Source: Aliidiomarina indica
GTDB lineage: Bacteria > Pseudomonadota > Gammaproteobacteria > Enterobacterales > Alteromonadaceae
Direction: 5' to 3'
Length of the DNA: 64,000 nucleotides
Assembly: GCF_015354615.1 (NCBI RefSeq)
Contig: NZ_JACAVQ010000001.1
Location: 186,001 to 250,000 of the forward strand
The notes under the pieces were generated by a model. It worked only from the letters and a program-made list of their open reading frames with translations. It was not told where the DNA came from and made no database searches. Below, piece after piece: positions 1 through 9,931 of this stretch. The position numbers and the translations under genes were made by a program. The first letter of the stretch is position 1. Each line of letters starts with the position of its first letter.

Positions 1-2520
1 TATGACGAGCGCTTAAAAATCGAACTTGAAGTGATCAATGAGATGGGATTCCCCGGTTACTTCTTGATCGTTATGGAATTTATCCAATGGAGTAAAGACA
101 ACGGCATTCCGGTTGGTCCGGGCCGTGGTTCGGGTGCGGGCTCATTGGTGGCTTATGCGCTAAAAATTACGGATCTCGATCCCCTAGAGTTTGATCTCCT
201 TTTTGAACGATTTTTAAACCCAGAACGGGTATCCATGCCGGATTTCGACGTGGACTTTTGTATGGATCGGCGCGATGAGGTGATTGATCACGTAGCCGAA
301 CTTTATGGTCGCGAAGCGGTATCGCAAATTATTACCTTTGGCACCATGGCGGCAAAAGCGGTCGTGCGGGATGTAGGGCGTGTGCTAGGGCATCCCTATG
401 GTTTTGTGGACCGTATCTCTAAACTAATTCCACCCACACCCGGCATGACGTTAAAAGTAGCGTTTGAAGAAGAGCCACGTCTGCAAGAGCTGTATGACGA
501 CGATGACGAAGTGCGGGAAGTGATTGATATGGCCCGTCGCCTTGAAGGGGTGACACGTAACGCGGGTAAGCACGCGGGTGGGGTGGTGATTGCCCCGACT
601 AAAATTACTGATTTCACTCCCCTGTATTGTGATTCGGAAGGACGCTTCCCCGTCACTCAATTTGATAAAAACGATGTTGAAACCGCCGGTTTGGTGAAAT
701 TCGACTTCTTGGGATTACGCACGTTAACGATTATTCAATGGGCATTGGATATGGTGAACGCGCGTCGTCGCGAGGTGAATCAAGACCCGATCTATATTGA
801 ATCAATTCCATTAACCGACAAACGTTGCTTTGACCTTCTGAAAAAAGCCGATACCACCGCCGTATTTCAACTTGAATCACGGGGTATGAAAGAGCTGATT
901 AAACGCCTATTGCCCGATAGCTTTGAAGACATTATCGCACTGGTGGCCTTGTTCCGTCCGGGGCCTTTGCAGTCGGGCATGGTGGATAACTTCATTGACC
1001 GGAAGCACGGACGAGAAGAAATCTCCTACCCGGACTCCACCTGGCAGCATGAATGCTTGCGGCCGATACTTGAACCCACATATGGGGTTATTTTGTATCA
1101 AGAGCAGGTCATGCAGATTGCTCAGGTGATGGCCGGTTATACGCTCGGCGGCGCAGATTTGCTACGGCGTGCGATGGGTAAGAAAAAGCCGGAAGAAATG
1201 GTGAAACAGCGGGAAATTTTCCGTGAAGGTGCGGCGAAGAACAACATTGATCCTGAATTGGCGATGAAAATCTTCGACTTGGTGGAGAAATTCGCCGGCT
1301 ACGGCTTCAATAAATCGCATTCCGCCGCCTACGCCTTGGTGAGTTATCAAACCCTGTGGATGAAGGTGCATTATCCTGCGGAGTTTATGGCAGCGGTGAT
1401 GTCGGCGGATATGGATAACACCGATAAGATCGTAACCTTGGTAGACGAATGCGAACGGATGGGGTTAAAAATATTACCCCCTGATGTGAATGTGGGTCGC
1501 TATAAGTTTACAGTCGATGATGAACAACGGGTGGTGTACGGCATTGGTGCCATCAAAGGCGTCGGTGAAGGACCAATCGAATCCATTATTGCGGCGCGTG
1601 AGCAAGACGGCCCCTTTTCCGATCTGTTTGATTTCTGCTGTCGGGTTGATCTGAAGAAACTGAACCGACGGGTGATGGAAAAGTTGATCAAGGCCGGCGC
1701 GATGGACTCGCTAGGTCCGCATCGTGCGGCGCTACTCGCCACATTAGAAAAAGCCATGCGCCAAGCCGAACAACATGCTCACGCCGAAGCGATGGGGCAA
1801 AATGATTTGTTTGGTGTGTTAGCATCATCATCTGATAATTTAGAGCATGAGTTTGAACAGGTTGCGCCTTGGCCGGAAGGGGTATGGTTAGAGGGGGAAC
1901 GTGAAACCCTAGGACTTTACCTGACGGGCCATCCATTGAACCGCTACCGTAAAGAACTGTCGAATTACACCAGTGGTCGGCTATGTGACATTGCCGATCG
2001 GCGTAAAGCGGAAACCATGTCGGTTGCGGGTTTAGTGCTCGATGTACGTAGCATGATGAACAAAAAAGGCCAACGTTGGGCTATTGTTACCTTAGACGAC
2101 AAAAGTGCCCGAATTGATGTACGCTTATTTAATCAGGAATATGAGCGTTATGTGCCCTTGCTAGAAAAGGACCAAATCCTTTGGTTAAAAGGAGAGGTCC
2201 GCTTTGATTCTTTCAGCGGGGGCAATACAATGACGGTCAGTGAAATTATGACGTTGGAACAAGCACGTGCACAATATGTTCGGTCGTTGGACGTGTCTTT
2301 GGATTTTCGTGGGTCGAAAACGCCTACAACAACGGCGCTGATTGAGAAACTTCGGGATGCTCCCCGTGGAACATGCCCGGTCAGATTTTTTTGTGCGATC
2401 GAAGGAGCGAGCGCAACGCTAGAGACAGGTGCCGAATGGTACGTTGAACCTGGCGATGACCTAATTTATCAATTACGTACTCAGTTGGGTGAGGAAAACG
2501 TCCGACTGAACTTTGAATAA
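1..2520 (+). CDS. dnaE: DNA polymerase III alpha subunit (5' part missing)
   Basis: Catalytic subunit of the replicative DNA polymerase III. The reading frame is already open at base 1, so the window cuts the gene: 839 codons are present and about 320 N-terminal residues, including the PHP domain, lie outside. The three polymerase aspartates are visible: two in PDFDVDF (fragment residues 81 and 83) and one in KFDFLGLRT (residue 235). With the 320-residue offset these match D401, D403 and D555 of E. coli Dna[17 protein letters not shown] and [11 protein letters not shown] are also typical. The C-terminal third carries the HhH and OB-fold regions. accA follows after 15 bases, the usual gammaproteobacterial order. 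The identification is secure; only the start is missing. Confidence 0.97.
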   Translation, partial: YDERLKIELEVINEMGFPGYFLIVMEFIQWSKDNGIPVGPGRGSGAGSLVAYALKITDLDPLEFDLLFERFLNPERVSMPDFDVDFCMDRRDEVIDHVAELYGREAVSQIITFGTMAAKAVVRDVGRVLGHPYGFVDRISKLIPPTPGMTLKVAFEEEPRLQELYDDDDEVREVIDMARRLEGVTRNAGKHAGGVVIAPTKITDFTPLYCDSEGRFPVTQFDKNDVETAGLVKFDFLGLRTLTIIQWALDMVNARRREVNQDPIYIESIPLTDKRCFDLLKKADTTAVFQLESRGMKELIKRLLPDSFEDIIALVALFRPGPLQSGMVDNFIDRKHGREEISYPDSTWQHECLRPILEPTYGVILYQEQVMQIAQVMAGYTLGGADLLRRAMGKKKPEEMVKQREIFREGAAKNNIDPELAMKIFDLVEKFAGYGFNKSHSAAYALVSYQTLWMKVHYPAEFMAAVMSADMDNTDKIVTLVDECERMGLKILPPDVNVGRYKFTVDDEQRVVYGIGAIKGVGEGPIESIIAAREQDGPFSDLFDFCCRVDLKKLNRRVMEKLIKAGAMDSLGPHRAALLATLEKAMRQAEQHAHAEAMGQNDLFGVLASSSDNLEHEFEQVAPWPEGVWLEGERETLGLYLTGHPLNRYRKELSNYTSGRLCDIADRRKAETMSVAGLVLDVRSMMNKKGQRWAIVTLDDKSARIDVRLFNQEYERYVPLLEKDQILWLKGEVRFDSFSGGNTMTVSEIMTLEQARAQYVRSLDVSLDFRGSKTPTTTALIEKLRDAPRGTCPVRFFCAIEGASATLETGAEWYVEPGDDLIYQLRTQLGEENVRLNFE

Positions 2521-2535
2521 AATTTGGAAGCACTG

Positions 2536-3492
2536 ATGAATTTGAATTTTTTAGAGTTCGAACAACCAATTGCAGAGCTACAAGCGCAAATTGATGAGCT
2601 ACGGGCCGTGGGTGCAAAAGGCGGTCTTGATATCGATCTCGAATCGGAAGTGAAGCAGCTTCAGAAGAAGAAGTTGGAATTAACCGAAAAGATTTTCTCA
2701 GATCTAGGTGCGTGGCAGGTGGCGCAGCTGGCGCGGCATCCATTGCGGCCTTATACGCTCGATTACATCGATCTTATCTTTACCGAATTTGATGAGTTGG
2801 CAGGCGATCGGGCCTTTGCTGATGATAAAGCTATTGTTGGTGGCATAGCCCGTTTAAATGGGACTCCGGTGATGGTTATTGGCCAGCAAAAAGGGCGTGA
2901 AACCAAAGAAAAAGTACGTCGCAACTTTGGTATGCCAAAGCCGGAAGGGTACCGCAAAGCGATGCGCCTTATGGAAATGGCCGAGCGCTTTAATATGCCG
3001 GTACTGACCTTTATCGATACCCCGGGAGCTTATCCTGGGATCGGTGCCGAAGAGCGTGGGCAAAGTGAAGCTATTGCTCGTAACCTTAAGGTGATGTCAC
3101 GCTTAAAAGTACCAACGGTATGTACCGTGATTGGCGAGGGTGGCTCTGGTGGAGCACTAGCGATTGGTGTGGGTGATCGCGTTAACATGCTGCAGTACAG
3201 CACTTACTCGGTCATTTCGCCGGAAGGTTGTGCATCAATTTTATGGAAAAGCGCCAGTAAAGCAGAGCTTGCAGCAGAAGCGATGGGTGTAACCGCTCAG
3301 CGTTCGTTGGAGTTGGGCCTTATTGATGAAATCGTGGCGGAGCCGCTAGGTGGTGCCCATCGGGATTATCAAGAAACCGCAGCACGTTTAAAGCGTCGCT
3401 TAATTGATGATCTGGAATCGTTGTCGGGCCTATCAAAAGACGAGCTGCTCGAAAAGCGCTATCGGAAACTCATGTCTTTTGGCTACTGTTAA
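2536..3492 (+). CDS. accA: Acetyl-CoA carboxylase carboxyltransferase subunit alpha
   Basis: Alpha subunit of the carboxyltransferase half of acetyl-CoA carboxylase. With AccD it moves CO2 from biotin on AccB to acetyl-CoA, the first committed step of fatty-acid synthesis, in the cytoplasm. The product has 318 residues (E. coli 319) and opens with the family N-terminus [15 protein letters not shown]. Typical segments are [19 protein letters not shown] and the glycine-rich [15 protein letters not shown], which helps form the oxyanion and CoA site. The ATG at 2536 was chosen over an in-frame TTG at 2524 because it has GGAAG seven bases upstream and matches the family start. It lies close behind dnaE and is probably co-transcribed with it. 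Confidence 0.97.
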   Translation: MNLNFLEFEQPIAELQAQIDELRAVGAKGGLDIDLESEVKQLQKKKLELTEKIFSDLGAWQVAQLARHPLRPYTLDYIDLIFTEFDELAGDRAFADDKAIVGGIARLNGTPVMVIGQQKGRETKEKVRRNFGMPKPEGYRKAMRLMEMAERFNMPVLTFIDTPGAYPGIGAEERGQSEAIARNLKVMSRLKVPTVCTVIGEGGSGGALAIGVGDRVNMLQYSTYSVISPEGCASILWKSASKAELAAEAMGVTAQRSLELGLIDEIVAEPLGGAHRDYQETAARLKRRLIDDLESLSGLSKDELLEKRYRKLMSFGYC

Positions 3493-4534
3493 CCACGACA
3501 CTGTGCAAGGGGAACCTAGCTTCCCCGATGATCTTTATCCCCTTTATGTTGAGATGCTCGACTCGCTTGCTTTGCAGGCGGGTCAGCAAATCATCGTCGC
3601 TTTAGGCGGCGGCGCGGACTCCCAGAGTGTGCTTGATTTGACTCTGCGTTATCGTCAGGCCCATCCTGAATTTCGTTATCTTGCAATACATCTTGATCAC
3701 TTTTTTCATCCCGATTCGCCAAAGTGGGCGGAGTTTTTGCGCCAATACTGTGCGGACGTGGCCATCGATGCCATTGTTGAGCCCTTAGCGGTGCCCAGTG
3801 GCTCTCGTTTAAGCAAAGAGGAGCAAGGGCGCAACGCCCGCTATCGGCGCTTAGCGGAGCTTAGCGATAGCAACGCGGTTATCTTACTCGGGCAACATCG
3901 CACCGATCAGGTGGAGACGTTTTTTCTGCAGGTGAAGCGAGGCGCGGGTCCGAAAGGGCTTGCCGCTATGGCCGCGGTTGCACCCATGAAGTCTGTATAT
4001 AGCCAGCATTTGTCAGAAAAAAACCAACGTCGCTTGGTACGGCCGCTACTCACGGTCACAAAAGCGCAAATCTATGCCTACGCCCAAGCCCGACATCTCA
4101 AATGGATTGAAGACGATACCAACACAGATACGGATATTGATCGTAATTTTATTCGGCACGAGATTTTGCCGACATTAGAGCGTCGGTGGCCGGCAGTTCA
4201 ACATACCGTTGCCCGCTCAGCGAGTTTATGTGCAGAGCAATCGGCATTACTTGAGCTGCTGTTGCAGGAGCAATTGCGATCTCGGCTTGAGCCAGAAGGC
4301 TTTCGTTTGCAACCTGACTGGTGGAATTTGGATGATCGTTTACAGCGTGGATTACTGCGCGCTTGGCTTGCTCATGAAGGCATTTCCATGCCTTCCCAAG
4401 CGGTGTTGCTAGAGTTACAAAGGCAACTGCAGCGAAGTCAAGGCGGAAAGCAAGTTCGCGTGGCTTGGGGAAGTGCTGTTGTAGCGCGCCAGAGGAAATG
4501 GTTGAAAGTTAAAATAGAAGATAATAATCAATAA
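3479..4534 (+). CDS. tilS: tRNA(Ile)-lysidine synthase
   Basis: ATP-dependent enzyme that attaches lysine to C34 of the CAU-anticodon tRNA-Ile, changing its decoding from AUG to AUA. Family signs are the N-terminal PP-loop ATPase region, a [16 protein letters not shown] segment matching the conserved HxxDQxET...KRGAG block, the LVRPLL and WIEDDTN motifs, and a C-terminal TilS substrate-binding domain. The PP-loop reads [11 protein letters not shown], where most TilS have SGGxDS, so the first serine is replaced by glycine. The start is uncertain: there is no good ATG. TTG at 3479 has GGAA ten bases upstream and overlaps accA by 14 bases; GTG at 3503 is the alternative. About 350 residues, somewhat shorter than E. 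coli TilS. Confidence 0.88.
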   Translation: MATVNHDTVQGEPSFPDDLYPLYVEMLDSLALQAGQQIIVALGGGADSQSVLDLTLRYRQAHPEFRYLAIHLDHFFHPDSPKWAEFLRQYCADVAIDAIVEPLAVPSGSRLSKEEQGRNARYRRLAELSDSNAVILLGQHRTDQVETFFLQVKRGAGPKGLAAMAAVAPMKSVYSQHLSEKNQRRLVRPLLTVTKAQIYAYAQARHLKWIEDDTNTDTDIDRNFIRHEILPTLERRWPAVQHTVARSASLCAEQSALLELLLQEQLRSRLEPEGFRLQPDWWNLDDRLQRGLLRAWLAHEGISMPSQAVLLELQRQLQRSQGGKQVRVAWGSAVVARQRKWLKVKIEDNNQ

Positions 4535-4598
4535 GTTACATGGTTTATGAAATAGCTAGTTACACTTTAATTAGCAACTGCACAAAATATCCTCATTT

Positions 4599-4633
4599 TT
4601 TGCGCTGACGCAAACCTTAAATTTAGCGATAAT
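4599..4633 (+). promoter_or_regulatory. Candidate promoter with overlapping inverted repeat, RND operon
   Basis: CTGACG (4605-4610) and GATAAT (4628-4633) are 17 bases apart and resemble a sigma-70 promoter. A perfect 6-bp inverted repeat, TTTGCG-ctga-CGCAAA (4599-4614), overlaps the -35 element, as expected for a repressor operator. The adaptor gene starts 59 bases after the -10. No regulator gene is adjacent. Inference from sequence only. Confidence 0.4.
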
Positions 4634-4691
4634 GCCATCCTAGATTTTTTATACTAATAACGTTACTGCCCCTATAAGGAAATGCGCCGCT

Positions 4692-5906
4692 ATGGCTTCA
4701 AAGACTGTTTCTCGTCTGCTTCCGGTACTGATCATTGTTGCCGCCATCCTCATCCTGATTGTGTTTGTTATGACGCGCTCTGGTCCCGATAGGACCCCGA
4801 GCGAGCGTTTACCCGCGCTCGTGGACTATCAAGTAGTGGAGCGGGAAACGGTGCGTTTTGAGGTGCCTAGCCAAGGCAATGTGAGCCCGCGCTTTGCCAC
4901 TCAGATCACAACCGAGGTGAGTGGGCGGGTGGCTTGGCTGTCTCCGAAACTGGTCGCTGGTGGTTACTTCGACGAAGGCGAAGTGATGCTGCGAATCGAA
5001 GAGTTTGATTTTGAAACCGCCTTACAAGAAGCACGTGCAAACCTCGCGCGAGCACAGGCATCAGTGGCCGAAGAGCGGGCCCGGGGACAAGTAGCAGAAA
5101 GCGAGTGGCGTTCTATTCAAGCGGGAGAGATTCCAGAACTGGGCTTGCGTCGTCCTCAGTTAGCCAGTGAACTTGCCAATTTACAGAGTGCTCAGGCTCG
5201 GGTGGCACAAGCAGAGCGAAATCTTGAGCGAACGCGCGTGCGTGCGCCATTTGCAGGTGTATTGCAGAGCCGCAATGTCAATCTTGGTCAGTTCCTCTCG
5301 GTCAACGCCAATATTGGCACCTTGTTCGGTACCGATATTGCCGAGATCCGCCTCCCTTTCACAGATTTTGATTTATCGATTTTAGATATTCCAGAGGTGA
5401 CCAGTGAGAGCTTTCCGGGCCCACGCGTGCGCGTTCGAGCCGAAGTTGCTGGCAGCACTCAAGAATGGGTGGGGTCATTGGTAAGAACGGAAGGAATGGT
5501 AGATATGGGCACACGTGTCACTTTTGGCGTGGTTCAAATCGACGATCCCTATAACCGCAAAGGGGATATCCACCCTGTGCCACTCACCTTTGGTCGCTAT
5601 GTAAGAGCCTTTGTGGAAGGCATTGAGATGGGTGACCTCATTCGATTACCGCGCTATGCGATTAACTCGAATAATCAAGTGTGGGTGATTACCGACGAAC
5701 GCATTTTAGAGTTACGTGACGTGGATGTATTTCGCCTTGATCGGGATTATGCCTATGTGCGCGATGGACTGACGCACGGAGAGCGCGTCATGTTAACCCA
5801 ATTGGATACGCCGCTGCCCGGTCACCGTGTGCGTATTAGCGCCGATATAGAGCCTCGGGAGCGCGAGGGCTCCGCAGAACAAGCATTAGACCAAGGTGAT
5901 CGCTAA
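4692..5906 (+). CDS. RND efflux periplasmic adaptor (HlyD/MFP family)
   Basis: Membrane-fusion protein that links an inner-membrane RND pump to an outer-membrane channel. The 404 residues start with a membrane anchor (about residues 9-28), then the first half of a lipoyl/barrel-sandwich region (VSGRVAWLSPKLVAGGYF), a coiled-coil hairpin rich in Ala, Glu and Arg (about 110-165), the second lipoyl half (RVRAPFAGVL...NLGQFLS) and a beta-barrel and proximal domain. ATAAGGA lies upstream of the ATG. The stop overlaps the start of the RND gene by one base, so the two are translationally coupled. No outer-membrane factor gene is adjacent, so the pump probably uses a TolC encoded elsewhere. Substrate cannot be told. 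Confidence 0.9.
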   Translation: MASKTVSRLLPVLIIVAAILILIVFVMTRSGPDRTPSERLPALVDYQVVERETVRFEVPSQGNVSPRFATQITTEVSGRVAWLSPKLVAGGYFDEGEVMLRIEEFDFETALQEARANLARAQASVAEERARGQVAESEWRSIQAGEIPELGLRRPQLASELANLQSAQARVAQAERNLERTRVRAPFAGVLQSRNVNLGQFLSVNANIGTLFGTDIAEIRLPFTDFDLSILDIPEVTSESFPGPRVRVRAEVAGSTQEWVGSLVRTEGMVDMGTRVTFGVVQIDDPYNRKGDIHPVPLTFGRYVRAFVEGIEMGDLIRLPRYAINSNNQVWVITDERILELRDVDVFRLDRDYAYVRDGLTHGERVMLTQLDTPLPGHRVRISADIEPREREGSAEQALDQGDR

Positions 5907-8900
5907 TGGAAACTCGGGAAACAGGTATTATCGCGTGGTTTACACGGAATCGGGTTGCTGCCAACTTACTGATGATTCTCATTATTGTGGCTGGGATCAT
6001 TTCCGTATTTGCGATACGCAAGCAAATTTTCCCAACCATTGACCTCAATACCATTACGGTTCGAGTGATCTATCCTGGAGCCGCGCCTCAGGAAGTTGAG
6101 CAAGGGGTAATTGTTCGGGTTGAAGATGCCATTGATGAAGTACAGGGCATTAAGTCGATCCGCAGTACAGCGCGGGAAGGCATGGGCACCGTCACTGTTG
6201 AAGTAGAAAGCGGATACAGTGTGCAGGAAGTGATGGATGAAGTGCGCATGAGTGTGGATGGCATTGCCAGCTTTCCAGCACAAATTGAACCGCCCATGGT
6301 TTATCGAATGCGGCCACAGCAGCAAGTGATTTGGGTGTCGGTGTTTGGCGACATCGATGAGCGATCCCGGAAGAATTTGGCAAAGTCGATTCGAGATGAT
6401 ATCCGCTCTTTGCCCGGCGTTACCCGTGCTTCGGTGGTCGGAGCCCGTAATGACGAGATCGCCATTGAAATCTCTGAGTTTAACTTGCGTCAGTTTGGTC
6501 TTACCTTCCAAGATGTTGTGCAAGCGGTGCGTGGTACATCAATTGATATTCCCGGTGGGACCATTCGTACCCCAAACGGCGATATTTTACTGCGAGCCAA
6601 GGGGCAGGGGTATACCGGTCGAGATTTTGAAGACATTATCCTGCTTCGTCGCGACGACGGCACGCGGGTGCGTTTGGGTGATGTGGCCGTGGTGTCCGAT
6701 GGTTTCGTCGAGAGCCGGTCATTTGCTGAGTTTGATGGTAGTCGAGCCACCTTTGTACGCGTCGATTCGGTGGGTGATCAAGACCAATTAGCCATTGCCC
6801 GCGTAGTGAAGGAATACGTGGAGCAACGCACGGAAACAATGCCGCAAGGGGTGCATTTGGCCCACTGGGGTGACTCATCATACTATTTGCAAGGACGTCT
6901 CGATCTCATGTTGAAAAACATGTATTTCGGGATTGCACTGGTATTTATCGCCCTGACGTTGTTTTTGCAGCTGCGGTTAGCATTTTGGGTCATGATTGGC
7001 CTGCCAGTGTGCTTCTTAGGCGCGCTGGCCATGATGAATCTGCCGATGTTTGATGTATCCATCAACATGATCTCCCTCTTTGGATTCATCTTGGTGCTTG
7101 GGATCGTGGTGGATGATGCCATTATCATCGGGGAAAGCGCCTATTCCGAGATAGAGGAGTACGGAAAATCCGAGGATAACGTGATTCGGGGGGCTAAACG
7201 GGTGGCGGTTCCCGCAACCTTCGGGGTACTTACCACTATAGTGGCATTTTTACCCATGCTGTTTGTGGGCGGCACCCAGTCTGCCATTTGGGAGTCGATC
7301 GCTTTTGTGGTGATCTTCTGTCTAATTTTCTCATTAATTGAGTCGAAGTGGATTCTGCCAGCTCATATCAATGGCATGAAATACTCGAAAACCCCAGACA
7401 GTAAACAAAATGGCTTTCAGCGTTTTCGCAACAATTTCTCAAGCGGCCTGAAACGATTCGTACAAACCCGTTATAAGCCCTTTGCGGAACTTTGTATTAA
7501 GCATCGTTACACCACAATTTCTGCCTTTATTGCGCTGATGATCTTGATGTTCGGCTTGCTCGCTGGAGGCCATGTTCGATTTGTCTTCTTCCCGAACATT
7601 CCAAGTGATTTTGTTCAGGCAAACTTAGAAATGCAGCCTGGCACCAACGAGAATCGTACCATTGATAATTTGCGTACAATTCGGTCGGTGTTGCTTGAAA
7701 TGAATGATGAATACGAGGCGCGTTATGGCAGCCCCATGGTGCGGCACGTGAACGTTTTCTTAAATAGCCCTGAAACCGGCACTATTTTGGTGGAAATGGA
7801 AAAGGGTGAACGCCGTGAGGTTGATGGCTTCGCCGTGATTAATCAATGGCGAGAGCGGGTGCCGGAATTGGCGGGTGCGCGTGATCTCAACTTCTCCGGC
7901 AGCATCGGTGGTGGGCCTGGCTATGACGTGGAATTTCTGCTCAGCGGAACTAATCTAAGCGAACTCGCTGGCGCCTCCCGTGATTTACGCAGTGCGCTGA
8001 ATGAGTACGGTGGCGTTTTTGATATCTCCGATACCTTTGGCATTTCACGCGAAGAAGTGCAACTTAGTTTATTACCTCAGGCGGATGCATTAGGGCTCAC
8101 CCTCCAAGATGTGGCCAATCAGGTGCGGTTTGCTTTCTACGGTGCAGAAGCGCAGCGTCTCCCTCGCAATGACGAAGAAGTGCGGGTAATGGTGCGTTAT
8201 CCCCTGTCAGAGCGCCGCTCTATTGGCAACCTAGAGAATATGATGCTGCGTACCGCTGATGGGCGAGAAATCCCATTCCGCGAGGTGGCGAGTGCGAGCA
8301 TGGGCGAAGGCTTTGGAACCATCAACCGTATCAATGGCGTACGCGCGGTCACGGTGAGGGCGCGGGTCGACAAAGATCGGGTAGAGCCAGGTGCGATTGT
8401 GCGGGATATTCGTGAGAATTATTTGCCGAATATTCTCGAGCAGTATCCAAATGTTCGGTTTGGATTGGAAGGGGCAAGCTTAGATCAGCAACAAGCGCTA
8501 CGTTCATTGGGCTTTGGCGCCTTGATTGCGTTACTAGGCATTTATGCCCTGATGGCCATTCCACTTAAATCGTACGGGCAGCCATTGATGATTATGTCGG
8601 TGATTCCGTTTGGCATCATCGGCGCCATTTTCGGTCACTTTGTGCTGGGTATGCCATTAAGTTTGTTAAGCCTGTTCGGGATCATTGCGCTGGCGGGGGT
8701 TGTGGTAAACGACAGCTTGATTTTGGTGGACTACGTCAATAAAACCAAGAATCAGTTTACCGATTTACGTGATGCTGTCGTGAATGCCGGTTGCGCGCGT
8801 TTTAGGGCCATTGTGCTGACGTCCCTGACGACCTTCCTTGGTCTAACCCCGATCGTGCTTGAGCGCAGCTTACAGGCTCAGATGGTAATTCCCATGGCGA

Positions 8901-9079
8901 TATCGCTCGCGTTTGGTATTTTGTTTGCCACCGTAATCACCTTGTTGCTGATTCCATGTTTGTATTTGGTGCAGAACGACATCAAACGTTACTTTGGTTT
9001 TGGTCGCCCAGAAGTTCTCAGCGACGAGCAGTTAGCAGCCATGCAAGAACAGAATGGTGGCGTGACAGAAGCGCGCTAA
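5906..9079 (+). CDS. RND efflux permease, AcrB/AcrD/AcrF family
   Basis: Proton-driven inner-membrane pump of 1057 residues, the normal size for hydrophobe/amphiphile-efflux RND proteins. It shows the family's internal duplication: TM1 near residues 13-33, a large periplasmic loop, TM2-TM6 from about 335, then a second half with TM7 near 535 and TM8-TM12 from about 870. The TM4 acidic pair is visible in VVDDAIIIGES, and the matching second-half segment is VVVNDSLILVDYVNK. It overlaps the adaptor gene by one base (TAATG) and is followed by a strong terminator, so this is a two-gene operon. It belongs to the broader RND group rather than being a clear AcrB orthologue. Substrates are unknown. 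Confidence 0.92.
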   Translation: METRETGIIAWFTRNRVAANLLMILIIVAGIISVFAIRKQIFPTIDLNTITVRVIYPGAAPQEVEQGVIVRVEDAIDEVQGIKSIRSTAREGMGTVTVEVESGYSVQEVMDEVRMSVDGIASFPAQIEPPMVYRMRPQQQVIWVSVFGDIDERSRKNLAKSIRDDIRSLPGVTRASVVGARNDEIAIEISEFNLRQFGLTFQDVVQAVRGTSIDIPGGTIRTPNGDILLRAKGQGYTGRDFEDIILLRRDDGTRVRLGDVAVVSDGFVESRSFAEFDGSRATFVRVDSVGDQDQLAIARVVKEYVEQRTETMPQGVHLAHWGDSSYYLQGRLDLMLKNMYFGIALVFIALTLFLQLRLAFWVMIGLPVCFLGALAMMNLPMFDVSINMISLFGFILVLGIVVDDAIIIGESAYSEIEEYGKSEDNVIRGAKRVAVPATFGVLTTIVAFLPMLFVGGTQSAIWESIAFVVIFCLIFSLIESKWILPAHINGMKYSKTPDSKQNGFQRFRNNFSSGLKRFVQTRYKPFAELCIKHRYTTISAFIALMILMFGLLAGGHVRFVFFPNIPSDFVQANLEMQPGTNENRTIDNLRTIRSVLLEMNDEYEARYGSPMVRHVNVFLNSPETGTILVEMEKGERREVDGFAVINQWRERVPELAGARDLNFSGSIGGGPGYDVEFLLSGTNLSELAGASRDLRSALNEYGGVFDISDTFGISREEVQLSLLPQADALGLTLQDVANQVRFAFYGAEAQRLPRNDEEVRVMVRYPLSERRSIGNLENMMLRTADGREIPFREVASASMGEGFGTINRINGVRAVTVRARVDKDRVEPGAIVRDIRENYLPNILEQYPNVRFGLEGASLDQQQALRSLGFGALIALLGIYALMAIPLKSYGQPLMIMSVIPFGIIGAIFGHFVLGMPLSLLSLFGIIALAGVVVNDSLILVDYVNKTKNQFTDLRDAVVNAGCARFRAIVLTSLTTFLGLTPIVLERSLQAQMVIPMAISLAFGILFATVITLLLIPCLYLVQNDIKRYFGFGRPEVLSDEQLAAMQEQNGGVTEAR

Positions 9080-9097
9080 ATAAATGAAAGTTCGATG

Positions 9098-9123
9098 AAG
9101 AAAGGGGCATTGCCCCTTTTTTC
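9098..9123 (+). terminator. Rho-independent terminator after RND operon
   Basis: A GC-rich hairpin (GGGGC-att-GCCCC, extended by AAA/TTT) is followed by a T-run, starting 19 bases after the RND stop codon. Confidence 0.85.
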
Positions 9124-9193
9124 TTATGGGAAAAAAGCTACACTAAGGCTCAGGTTTATTCAGGCGGCTGAACCATTCGAAGGATACCTTTGC

Positions 9194-9922
9194 ATGCTAT
9201 CAATTCCATTACTCGATTTAATTGCCTTTTTGTGGTTTTTGTTTTGTTGGATCGGCTATTCGCTATTTGCGCGGAGACGGGCTAAGACACAACATTCCCT
9301 ATCCAGCATTTTATGTACCTTACGCGTGGAGTGGATGGATGCAGTGGTGCATAAAGAACATCACATTGCCGACGCCGCTTTGGTCGGTAACGTGGAACGG
9401 ACCGTTACTTTTTTCGCCTCATCAACTATTTTTGTTCTGGCCGGTGTGCTTACCGTTATTGCCTCAAACGATGCGTTTGTTAGGGTGTTGGAGCAGTTGC
9501 CGTTCGCTTACGAGCAGAGTCATGGGTTAGTGTTATTGAAGCTCGCGGGTATCGCCAGCATCATGGTGTTTGCTTTCTTTAAGTTCACGTGGGCGGTTCG
9601 TCAGTTTGGTTTCGTATCAATTTTATTGGGCATGGCGCCGTCTATTTCACGACCTACAGTGGATAAAGCACAACGCGATGCTTTCTCTTTGAATGCAGCC
9701 AAGGTACTTGACCAAGCCGGTCATGAATACAACTATGGGTTGCGCGCTTATTACTTTGCATTGGCTTATTTGTGCTGGTTTGTTTCGCCTTGGGTATTAA
9801 TCACCTCAAGCATTATTGTGGTCGCGGTGCTCTATCGTCGTGAATACAATTCCCGGGTGCTAAGAGCATTACTGGCGACCCATGGTTACGAGCCTGGTCC
9901 GAAACAGCAGGGAGATTTATAA
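9194..9922 (+). CDS. DUF599 family membrane protein
   Basis: Predicted inner-membrane protein of 242 residues matching the DUF599 family, whose function is not established. Four hydrophobic stretches are visible: near residues 5-25, 78-98, 118-140 and 192-222. Family-like text includes SLFARRRAKTQHSLSS and RTVTFFASSTIFVLAG. The start is the ATG at 9194, preceded by GAAGGATA; a longer frame from 9095 would run through the RND terminator and is not credible. It is separated from the RND operon by that terminator and ends 9 bases before the AstE-like gene, so those two may be co-transcribed. Confidence 0.82.
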   Translation: MLSIPLLDLIAFLWFLFCWIGYSLFARRRAKTQHSLSSILCTLRVEWMDAVVHKEHHIADAALVGNVERTVTFFASSTIFVLAGVLTVIASNDAFVRVLEQLPFAYEQSHGLVLLKLAGIASIMVFAFFKFTWAVRQFGFVSILLGMAPSISRPTVDKAQRDAFSLNAAKVLDQAGHEYNYGLRAYYFALAYLCWFVSPWVLITSSIIVVAVLYRREYNSRVLRALLATHGYEPGPKQQGDL

Positions 9923-9931
9923 GGAGTGGTT

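Noticed and set aside
5966-6523. 185-codon frame antisense to the RND permease
   Set aside because: It lies entirely inside a well-supported gene and has no ribosome site or family resemblance; it is a shadow of codon usage.
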